59,528 nucleotides of DNA, from NCBI GenBank assembly GCA_002298785.1, contig DBMR01000004.1, forward strand, positions 1 to 59,528. The letters are read 5' to 3'. Position numbers and translations under genes: made by a program. Below the pieces are notes generated by a model, which did not search any database, was not told where the DNA came from, and saw only the letters and a program-made list of their open reading frames with translations. The stretch comes from Verrucomicrobia subdivision 3 bacterium UBA693. Lineage in GTDB: Bacteria > Verrucomicrobiota > Verrucomicrobiia > Limisphaerales > UBA8199. The first letter of the stretch is position 1; every line of letters starts with the position of its first letter. Shown here in pieces: positions 17,301 to 27,300 of the stretch.

Positions 17301-18321
17301 CCTTGAGATTATCCCGCCCCGGCTGGTCATCAAACACCTCATGGGAGATGAAGTACGCGTTCAGCGACTTGATGACCGAAGTCTCCTCGCCGCCCAACTC
17401 GGAGGCGTGTGTATAGGAGGCTTTGAACTCGATAAACTCGCCCGAGAGCGAAGTGATCATATCCCAGGAACCTTTCTTGGTGGTACTGGGATTGATGTCA
17501 CCGAGATTGACCATCAAACTGGTCGGTTGCACCGGAGTGTCCCCTACCCTGGCCCCCAGCAACTGGGCAACCAGCAGCAACCCGTTGAAGTTCTCCACGA
17601 TCTTGGGCTGCTTCGAATCGATCTTCAGTTTGCGCGCGGGGCCATAACCAGAGTTCTTCACTAGCACACCGAGAGTGAATGGGATTGGGCTCTCCACCTC
17701 AGGAGTGAACGGGTCGTCGCCCTGCACATCACGCGGCTGGAAATAGGTGATGTCCAACTGTGGATCCGGCTTCACGGTGATGGTCGAAGGGATGGCGAAC
17801 AGTACGTCGCCCGGGATCTGCGATCCGCGGATCTTTCCGGACAAAGTGCAGCCAACACTGTAGCGCAATCCGTCCGGCGAAGTCCCGCCCGCCGCGATTT
17901 TCGGGATGATGAACCAACGCACCACCGACTTCGTGGTCGGCCCGATTACGCCGCTCCCGTCCACCGAGTTGAGGTTCTCGAACGTCGGTGATTGGACAAA
18001 GAACAATTGGGACGCGTCCAGACCGGCGGCGTTCGTGCCGCTGGCGGTGGTTTGAAAAGTCAGGCTGGCGAAGAAATCCGTGATGGGATCCTGACCGTCG
18101 TTATTCGTGACCTCGAGGCGTGCCTCGAAGCCGGTGCGCTCCAGCGTCAACTCCTGCTCGATGACAATACGCACGCGGGAACAGACGCCCTGGAACTGCT
18201 GCTGCGCGCTCGCCTCGGGCAGGACCAGCAGGAGCAACAGGAAAGCGGACACTAGGCATTTCATATTCAAAAAGCGCTGGCGAATCATGGTTACAGCCTT
18301 GTAAATAAGCGGGGATTTCAT
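14302..18321 (-). CDS. 1,339-residue exported partner of the giant protein
   Basis: The start overlaps the giant gene's stop as ATGA and is preceded by GGAGGT six bases away, which fixes the start. A signal peptide ends at about ASA-39/Gln40. Residues 45-490 are a long beta-rich region opening GVCSRVRIVIEQELTLERT and containing YFQPRDVQGDDPFTPEVESP. I associate such blocks, from memory, with the continuation of very long single-chain surface proteins. Ig-like domains follow (490-800), then a FlgD-like Ig segment (FVWDGRNNQGAVLPAGWY, about 805-850) and a TolB-like propeller of WVVWQ-type repeats (about 860-1143). No anchor is seen. It is in a different frame from the giant and is the second gene of the operon. 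Confidence 0.8.
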   Translation of the reverse strand: MKSPLIYKAVTMIRQRFLNMKCLVSAFLLLLLVLPEASAQQQFQGVCSRVRIVIEQELTLERTGFEARLEVTNNDGQDPITDFFASLTFQTTASGTNAAGLDASQLFFVQSPTFENLNSVDGSGVIGPTTKSVVRWFIIPKIAAGGTSPDGLRYSVGCTLSGKIRGSQIPGDVLFAIPSTITVKPDPQLDITYFQPRDVQGDDPFTPEVESPIPFTLGVLVKNSGYGPARKLKIDSKQPKIVENFNGLLLVAQLLGARVGDTPVQPTSLMVNLGDINPSTTKKGSWDMITSLSGEFIEFKASYTHASELGGEETSVIKSLNAYFISHEVFDDQPGRDNLKDFLADVVDDPDQVPDTLFESEGNTLPVNYLTNTVVVGSAGPGGSFQVQLTPQVSGWGYMRMTDPGQAKLPIASVVRSDGKVLNTNNAWTNFRFTKIGNIRQNWLNIFDAVDLKNYTYTVTYAQTVADTTPPVTTMRFVGSVDQSGGKYYITPQTQIYFTAEDISPVSMFYSLNGVDFQPALPFILGNPGEYQIVFYSIDTSNNRENNQTNIVVVSGSGGLAFANVTSPTQPIFASGDAVSVRPLDGPFTFQAASNPSQVDAQVEIFQGVVGWAAVAGTPSTPTADTTATLTVSGPVVDFYKYRLNGGPWSTERAIANTIQLSGLTSGTQTVDVLGRSQYGDYPGDTNLTTVSWVVNPTAPATRITGAPPSPTKSDVASLSIGGTGVTAYRWNLNNTYYRAETNAPGTLVLSTSSPTQQVVNLAVIGKVGGVYQPQANATTVSWIYDPLFGYSVANLPLVRSYSVTNIGTTQQTFVWDGRNNQGAVLPAGWYTVRITMEDALGRTNFSTRLVQIGNPSGTPGILAGVARGPRNPYARGGWAVWQDQSATKWDIYAQRLGASPAIQQLTSTPLSQENPQTDGRYVVWQGRQTNGNWEVYLKDLTSAAPLQALTATPDTDEINPAIDWPWVVWQRRASANPSAPWQVFATNLVSGQRFLVWPSTQDQLNPSVQAGRVVWQDWRDVGPGEIYFRNLESTEQRRITTNTFGQYNPVINNQWIVWQDNRNGQVDLYGFDLLRNTEVRLTATPENETRPYIDGPWVICQEDSLSPLTANLRIIHLPSLRSVPITRTSTAKDRPSLANGKALWLETVGGLASVQTVDVPSLQGVFQNRNAVAVTESMATYQQNAYKLLKLWNAQAGVTQIGHYTSLVPQVNTEVANYSNGVASGANFNLVPGDFLWIKFPDNQIVDLGVNTANPLNFSTGPSVFSYSGFPSQYSAYKFLNQLGVSRVKSVRMLDAETGRWVVALVQNGRPIGTDFPIPKVAVLMVDLTSAVSNFLPQ

Positions 18322-21300
18322 CGCACCACCTCCGCCATAGGCAAGCTGGGTTGACGGCGGGAGATCCCGTTGGGTACCGGCGAGCGATCGCCGCAACTGT
18401 CTCGAACCAGCAGATTATTGGCGTAGAACGCGTGATCATCCCGGTTCGAGATGGTGTAGACCCGCACCGGTCCCGTCGTCGTTGTAATATCGCGCACCAG
18501 CAAGCGCTCGCCATCCGCGTCAATCAGCCAGTCGCCGGCCTTCAATCGTGCCACGGCGGTCCATCCCTGGCCGTCCACCCAGAATTCATGTTCCGGTGTG
18601 GCCTGGACAGTGCCGGCGCGTTGCCGCCCACTGGCCGAAAGGCCCAGAGCGGGAGCGAACTCCACCGTTCGAATGCTTTCAACCGTGCGAGTGGTAGTTT
18701 CGCCCACGCGCGCAAAATCCGCCGCGCCTCGCCCGCTACGCACCAGATCATCCGCTCGAACGTCTTCGATGGGCTTGGTGGTGCCATCGGCCATCAGGAC
18801 TCGCGTGCCGCCCACAAAACAGCCAGCGCCACCGCCTGTGTAGGACGAGAAGCCACGCGGGCCGGAATCACCGCCTCCACCGCTACCTCCCCCACCTCCC
18901 CCACCACCGCCTCCACCGCCACCCGGGCAGCCAAACAGCGCGCCCAGCGTATCCACCACCTGCGCGGCCGTGGAAATCGTGGAGGTAATGTCGGAAACAG
19001 TCTTGTCCTCGAAGTGCGTGACCAAACCAGTGATGAGGTGCATCGCGGTCTTCAAGTCGGCACAGACGGCGCACGCATCCGCGATGGCATTGAGCGCCCC
19101 CAGCAAATGCTCGAGGTCAAATGCCCCGCCCGTGCAGGGATATTTGTTGAAGTCGTTGTAATTCTGCAAAATGGCCAGACCCGGCTGCGGAGTAATATTC
19201 CCGTCCGCATCGATGTCGTAACCAAAGCAACGTTTGCGTCCGCACGGCGAACTGAGGCCGGGTCCGGAACTGTTGGTCACGATGTTGTACCCCCAGTACT
19301 GGAAGTGCATCGGTATCTCCACTATTTGCTGGGCGGCCAGTTTCGGGAAGTAGTTGATCAGCGGCGTGAGCCGTCCTTGCGGTATGACGCTGCCCACGAT
19401 CTGCACATCCACCGCCTCGATCAACCCCTCGTTCTTGAGCGTCGCGATGAAGGTGGCGTCAAAGCCTGCCTGGATGCTCTTGAAATCCATGAGCGACGGC
19501 TTGAAGATCAGCACCGGCGCCGGCACGTGCGTCTGGAAGGTCTGTTCAATGGTGATTTCGTAACGATCGGTAAACGGCACCGGCGTGACGGTGAAGCTAA
19601 CCGTAACCAGGCTGCGAGAGAGGCGGGTGTCGACACCCACCACCTGATTCGGGATGACTTCCACGACCCCGACATTGGCGCCGTGCCCTGCCGCGGACAC
19701 TTGCCAAGCCCATTGCCCCTCCTGCAGGTCATCAGTGTCGACCTGCCCGTTGGCATCAGTCTTGAGCGTGTATTCCTGTTCCAGAATCGTGTTCTTGATT
19801 CGAATGGTGGCGTTGGGCACCGGTTGCACCAGGATGTCGTCCACGCTGAAGTGCACTTTGCCCTTTTGGGCGGAGGTCACCAGCGCGTAGAGGTTGACCT
19901 TGAAACTGGCGGGTGTATTCGTCCCGCGAATGGTCACAAAGTCATTGATATAATCCAGCGGCGCATTAGTCGGTGGCGCGAAGACCGCGGTGAAGACGTT
20001 CGAGGCGCCGATCGCCAGGTCCGGCAGATGCACCAGGCCGTCGGCATCCACCGGCAGGTTCAGGCTCATCCAATTAATATTGGTGGGCGGTTGCAGGGTC
20101 ATGCCTTGCAGCGCGCGCAGACCACGGTTGACTAGCGTCACCGTGCGGCTGGCGATGTTACCCCGATTAACACTGACTTCCGCATAACCCACCGGCGGAT
20201 CCACTACCGCCAGCAAAGGATTGGCCGGTAACAACGCCAGGTTGACGGTGCAGGTCGCCGCCGCTCCCTCACTGGAGGAGAAGCGCAATTCCACAACCGC
20301 ATTGTCTGGAGCGTCCAGGGCCGCCTGCAATTGGAAGCCGACCACCTTCGAAGAACGCGGTGCGATCCCGAAATTGGTGGCAGACAGCGACGAGGCCGTG
20401 ATGGTTGAGATCGGTGTCCGATTCGTGCCAACCACCTGATACGCTTGCGAATCAAGGGTGAACGTCGTCAAATTCTCATCGCCCGGATTGATGAGCGTGA
20501 TGTTGAAGTTGATCGTGTCGTTCTTGCTCATACGCAGCTCAGGTTGCGACGGCGACAGGTAGCAACGGTACAGTTTGAATTGAGCCTGGTTCAACGTATC
20601 GAAAACATCCGGATGCGCAGCCCAAACGTTGAAGGTGCCGCTCAGACCGGGCGTCGGATTCCAGCTATAGCTGAAATTGCCGTTGGTATCGGTAGTAACC
20701 GGGTAATAGAACTGACAGCCCCGAGTGAAGAAGCCAATCTTGAGCGGCGCCAGCGGCTTGGGCAGCCCCGACTGGCGATCGATCGCCTGGCCCGTGATTT
20801 GCACCACGCTGTCGTTGGCATACAACGCTTTGTCTGTCTGCGCCACGCCGTAATACGGAGTGAGCGCCAGCGATGAAGCCATCGAACCAGTCAGCGGCCC
20901 GGCCACCGCCTCATCCGCCGAACCCAGGTTGTAGTATATGCGCGGCACGTTGACCGCGAAGGTGGTGACATTGGTCCCCAGGGCGTCCGGCACCAGCACA
21001 TTGGGCACCGGGAAACTCTTCGAGCCACCCGCAGGGATGCGCAAGTAACCACGACCGTCGAGGGTGAAGAAGGTCCCCGGCGGCGTGCCTTTATACTGCG
21101 TCCGCCCCACTTCCTGTCCGAAACGGTCGATCACCGACAGGTAAACATCGCCCGGATCGGACCCGGTATTTCTCGTGATCAGCACGTCCATGTCCGCGTA
21201 ACCACGGTTGTACAGGGTGACCGTGAAGGTCGCCAATCCACCCGCCAACGGCTGTTGTGCGGAGGTGACATCGACCATCGCTCCCAAAGGAATGATCGAG

Positions 21301-24300
21301 TCGTAGTTCAGGAAGCGTTGGTAGATGACGCTGCTGCCCGCCAGGTCGGTCTGCTGGATCGCCTGTACCCGCACGTTCAGCGGACCATTATTGGTGCCCG
21401 CCGGGAAGATGATGTCCGTCTCGTAGAAATTCCCCCCGCCGATCGTGGTCTGCACGGTGGCGCTGCGCGTCACATATCCACTACCGGAGAGGCTGCGGGA
21501 AACCACGACAGTATCCAGCGGCAGGCTCTGGCCTGTGGATCGATTCGTCACGCTGACGTGCAACCGATCAAACCAATAGGTGACTGGCGAGTTCTCCACG
21601 CCCGCCTGAAGGTTGCCTACGAAACCAATCGCCGCATCCATCACGGTGACGGTGCGGGGCGCGCTCTCCGCGTTCGTAGCGTTCACCGCGCGCACGGTGT
21701 AAACGGCCACGTCGCCGGCAGGAACCCCCAGGTTATCCGTGAATGTGGGCGAAACGAGCGGGGTCGAATTCTGCTTCACTCCATTGCGGTAGAAGTTGAA
21801 GCCCACCGCGGTGTTGTCCGAGGAGATCCAGCTCACGGTCGGGGCCTGCCCCGGAGTGACCAGGGCCGTGAGATTGTTGACCGCGCCCACCAGGAGTTCG
21901 ATGGATGCCGGCGCGCTCTGGGCTTCGTTGCCCAGCGAATCCCCGGCGGCCACCACGTAATTCATGATGCCACGTGGCGGCGAGTCGGTAATGTTGGTGG
22001 TAGTCGCCCCCACGGTCGTGATAGCCGTGCCATTGCGATACACCTTGAAGTAACTGGGGGTCTCACCCGCCCCGGGTTGCCATCTCACCTGAACTCCGTT
22101 GGCGAGCAACTGCACGTTCACCCCGGTCGGAGCCGGCGGCGGCGTGCGGTCGGATAGCGCCACCCGCACGATGGAGTTGGTTCCTTCCGCCCCACGACGC
22201 ACCGCGGTAACCACGTAACGGTAATAACCGTCCGACGAGGGCAGATCGATGAACGAATTCGAGGTGATATTATCCGCCACCAGGTTGGTGGGGGTAATAA
22301 AGAGGTTTGTACCAGCTTCGCTATACACACGGTAGATTTCCGCGTTGGAAACCGCATTCCAAGTCAGTTGCACCCTCCCTCCCAACAAGCTGCTCCAATG
22401 GAAATTGACCGGCTGCCCAGGCGCGGAAGGCAGCGCAGTGTTGTAAATCTCCAGCGGGCTGCCCTTGGTGATCAAATGGCCCACGTTGTCCAGGGCGTCG
22501 GTCGCTGTGAGTGAGAAAGTGCCATAACCGGAACCCATGGCGGGAACCATTTGCAGCACTCCGGACCAATTCGAGCCCGAGCCGCTCAACGGAATCGCCA
22601 CCGAGGCCCCAATCGGCGGGCCAAAACTCAGCGACGGCTGAGTCCCGGGTTTCACCACCTCCGAAAGAGTCAGGCTGATGGTGACATTTGTCGCGTTGGT
22701 GGCTTGGATGGGCGCGGTGGGGATGGACGCGACCACACCCGAGGGCGGCGTGACATCAATCGTCATGTCCGGTCCCGAAGGGGCACCATTAAACGTGTTA
22801 CCGACCAAATCCTGACCGGACACCGAGAAGCCGACCGGCCCGGACGGGAATGACGGAGTAACATTCAACGTACCTTCATACGTATTGAACGCGGTGTTGG
22901 TGATCAGCAAAGCGACCGGCGAGCTATTGGCCGGCTTCAAACTGAACGAGGGCACGCTGGCCAGCGGCTTCGAGGAGGTGACGATGATCCTCAAATAACC
23001 GACGCCCATCGGACCGCTCTTATCGAAGTTGATGGCAAAGGCCGGAGCCACCGGATCAAAGTTATACGACACCACATTGGAGATCGGACTCGCATTATTA
23101 GCGGAGTCATAACCCACGACCGCGAAATAATATGTTCCCGCGACCAAACCCGGCGGGGCGTAGTTCATGTTGACCAACAATGGGCTTTGCGCGGAAGCCT
23201 GGGCGGGATTGGCGAAGATGTTGGTATGCCAGAACACCCGGAACCGACCGGCACGCTCACCTACATCGGCAAACTTCCAGCTCAAGGTCAGGCCGCTGGC
23301 CTGGCTATAGACCGGCGAGTTCAGCACCAAGGTGGCGGGTGGGCCGGTGTCCAGCACCAGGTTGCGCAAATTGGAATTCGCGCTACCAAACCCATCGAAA
23401 GCGGTAGCGGTCATTTGATTGGTGCCTTCGATCAAGACCAGGTTGGTGAACGCCCATTTGCCGCGGAAATCAGCCACGGTGGTCCCCACCGGTGTGGAAT
23501 TCTGCACCAGTCGGACGTTGATGAATGGCTCCGCCGTCCCCGCAATAGTCCCGTAATTCGTGTTCAGGAGCAGATCGGCCACCGGGTCGGTAATAACCGG
23601 ACCAGAGGGCGGTAGCGGAGTGACGGTCACGTTATTTTCCGAGGTGGCGAAGTTGCCACTCGTATCCCGTGCCACCAACCGCACGCGATGTGTGCCGACG
23701 GTAACCGTGCGGATGTCCCACCAATAAGAGAAAGCGCCGCCGGAGTTGGTAGTGAGTCCGACATTATCCACGTAGAACTCCATGGCAGCCATACCCAGCG
23801 GAGCCGAGGCGCCCGCGGTGACTCGTGTGGGCCGGTTGAGCAGTTGGCCTTCCGTCAGGTTGAAACCCGAAATCGTGGGCCCAGCCGTAATGTAGGTGAC
23901 GGTAATCGCCACCGGCGCGCTCGTCTGACCGGTAATGCTGCGGAATTGGGCAAAAATGGTCTTGTCCCCGCCGCCGCCGCTGAGCGCGAACGGCGTCGCA
24001 TTGGTAAACGGTGTGAAGAAGACGGCAAAGAAGGTCGAATCTTCGCTCAACCGCATCGTATCCGCCGTTCGGCAGGCGAGACGGAGATTGACCGATTGAC
24101 TGCCAACCTGGGTCACATTATTCACCGTGCCAATTGCCGGCGTCAGCAAGGGCTCGCTGGCCAGGTAGGACCCACGGTCCACGGTGCCTCGAATCGAAGC
24201 GTCGATATCGGTAGTGGCGGAACTCCCCCACCAGTTCGCCTGTGCCACCAACGTGGCTCCGCCCACCGCCAGCGCGTTGGTGTCGTTATTCTTAAGAACC

Positions 24301-27300
24301 GAACCACGAATTCCCAACGTGCCCGAGCCCAATTGACGCGCGCCGATACCGTTGTAAGCCAGCAGCGCATTGGTGGTGTTCAGCACCGCGCCATTGGTAA
24401 CCGTCAGACCGGCCGGAGCGTTATAAAGCGCGGTGAATGCGTCGATGGCCGGGGCGCAATTACTTAGCGTCAATCCAGAACCGAACTTGACGAATACATG
24501 TCGCAACGAAGAACTACCCGTCGCGCTGCCGAGCACGATCCCCTTCCAATCCCCGGCGTTTGGTGACAACCCGAGTTGGTCGTTCGCGGAAGTGAAGATG
24601 ATGGGATCCAGCGCCGTACCCAGCGCCACCAAACTGCCTTGCTGAACAGTCATCCCTTTCCCGGGCGCGAAGCGCACCGTGGTCCCCGCCGGAATGGTAA
24701 TCACCGCGTTGTTTACCACGGTCATATCCTGAAGGATGTCCACGAAAGGCTGGCCCGCGCCGCCCAGAGTCATGCTGGCAGCCACATTGCCCGCATACGG
24801 ATCAGACCAGGCGGCAGTCGTCACCGTGGCATTGAACTGGGTGTTCACGTTGAACCCGACGACAGCGAAGTAATAAGTTCGCGTGCGATCCAGGTTATCA
24901 ACCTGGAGTGAACGAACTGAAGCACCGAGTGATTGCTTCGGAGTGAGTCCACTGACGGAGGCGAAACTATTGGTTTCGTAATACACCTGGAATCCAGCGA
25001 AACCGAGCAACGCGGAAGTATTGTAGCCAAACCAGGTGACATTAGCCGACGAGGCCCCAACCGGCGCCACCGCCACCGTGACCGGCGGCGGGAGCGTGCT
25101 GGGCAGCGAGAAGTTCAGCGGGCTCACGCTGGAAACGCTGTTACCCGCGACGTCCACGGCTACCACTGCCGCGTAATAAGGACGATCCAGGCTTAACCCG
25201 CCATAGGTGTAGCTGCGGGCCGCTGATCCGAGGGAAGAAACCGGTGTCATCCCCGCGACACTCGCGAAGCTGTTTGTCCCCAGATACACCCGGAAACTGC
25301 TTAAGTCGGCAGGTGCGGTATAGGCGGACCAACTGATGGTCGCGCTGGAGCTATTCGAGGAAATCAAAGTCAGCGTCGGGTTCGACGGTGGAGTCACGTC
25401 CACGACCACGCTACGGACATTGGTGCGGGCCAATAGCCCGCCCCCCAGGTCCTGCGCCGACGCAATGAACACGCTATTCGTGCCGTCCATGCCCGTGGCA
25501 AAGCTAATGCCGCGCGTTTGGAAGGTATCATTCGGCTGCGAGTTGGTAGACCATGTGCCACCGGGCGGAACCACCGCCTGCAAACCCACCGGAACCGCCG
25601 GATTCGTCAAAGTTACTGTGGGAGTGATATTGGTGTTCATGGACCGGTTGAATTGGAAGGTCAGCATGAAATTGGTCGTGACCGGCACCGGGTTCGGCAA
25701 GTTGGCAATCACGTTCGTAACCAGCGGCAGGATGCTCACCGTGTCGTAAATCGCCACGAACTGCATGTTGGTCGGATCCAGAGTGGAAAACGTCTTGCTG
25801 AAACTTGCGCTGGAACCGGCCGGTGCGCCATTTAGGGTATACTGCTTGAAGTTATAAATGTTAGGCGGATTCGTTACTGAAAGCGGCGTGGTAAACGATC
25901 CGATCTGGCCATTGGTGTACGTCCCGGCCCCAGTGACCACTGCTACGTTCGTTGGCGAACTTCCGGTGGTGACGACGTGAATGACGTTGGCTTCCCGATA
26001 ATTGGCAACCACAAACCGATTGCTCGTAACCACATTGGTCAAAGATACCGTGGTGGCGATGACATTCCCGGCCTCCGTCCAATTCGTGAAGTAGTATCCG
26101 AAAGAGGCATTGGCCGTCAGCACGTTGGTCGTGCCGTAGGCGTAGCTGCCCGCGCCCGAGACGGTGCCTCCAGAAGGCGGATTATTCGACGCGGCAATTT
26201 GCAGGGCCGGCAGTGAGAAGTTGGCGACCAGAGATCGGTCCCGGGTGACGATAAAGGAATAATTGGTGCTGGCACTCTGGAAGGCGCCGCCTTCGGTCCA
26301 GTTCACGAAGAAATAAGGTAACGCGTTGGTGACCGGAGTCGCCACCGTGTTTGCCGTCGTGTTAAAGGCATATGTTCCAGCACCGGCTAATAGCCCTGCC
26401 CCCGGCGGGACCGACTGCAACGTCACGTTGTAGTAGGCAATGATCTGGAAGGTGGTCGTGGCGATGTTATTCGCCTCGGCAACGGCGTGTCCGTTGGTGT
26501 TAAACTCGTAAATGTCATTCTTGGAGTCAGTGATGATCTGGACCTGGTAGAGTCCCGGATTGGTCGTCACCAAGCTAAAATTCCTCGGCACCACCGCATT
26601 GGGTATCAGTGAATTTGTCTGCACCCGTTCGAGGTTTACCAGCAATTGTCCGCTGCTCTGGTTGCGAACGACGATCTTCTCGTAATAGCCGGCGGGCGCC
26701 ACTGCGGTTCCTCGATTAGCGGTGTTCCAGGAGATGCTGAAATTGTTGGTGGCGTCCGGTCCCACGACGTTCAACCCTTCGACCACGAGATCGGGATAAG
26801 GCGCCACGTCGATGTGGAAGGTATTGGTGGAGACAGTCGTATTGTCCCCTTTAAACAGGTACTCGTTCACGGAGTTGCCCGGGTCCGCCTGGACGATCAG
26901 GTAGAAATCACCGCTCACCCCGTCAGGGATCTGGAAGTTGTTGGTGACGGAGTATTCCCCACCGACATTCAAAACGCCGACATGCGGGAAGAAGCCCAGG
27001 AGAATGTCGTCTCCATTGCCGAGCGTCAGGTCTTGCGACAACACCGCACGGTCAAACCAGTTACCCACCAGAGTACTGGCGTTCCCCACGTTTGCTACCG
27101 TGAAGGAGTAAACCACATTCTGACCGCTCAAGATGCCGGAACCGGAAGGCGGATTGACCGCCGTGACAATCAGGTTGGGGAAATTGATGCTCCCGGTGGG
27201 AACCACATTCGCGTCCAAAATATATTGATCATTGAGTCCGCCAGTGCCGTTGCCGGAACGTACCAGCGCGTAATAGGTCCCGGTGACAGTGACGGGAACG

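Noticed and set aside
18318..18821. Contact-dependent or polymorphic toxin with immunity gene
   Set aside because: Nothing toxin-like follows the Hint, and the next gene is a large exported protein, not a small immunity protein.
18351..20135. 594-codon open frame on the plus strand opposite the Hint region
   Set aside because: It lies wholly antisense to a strongly supported domain region, is rich in Arg, His and Gly as antisense frames of GC-rich genes are, and shows no family motif.
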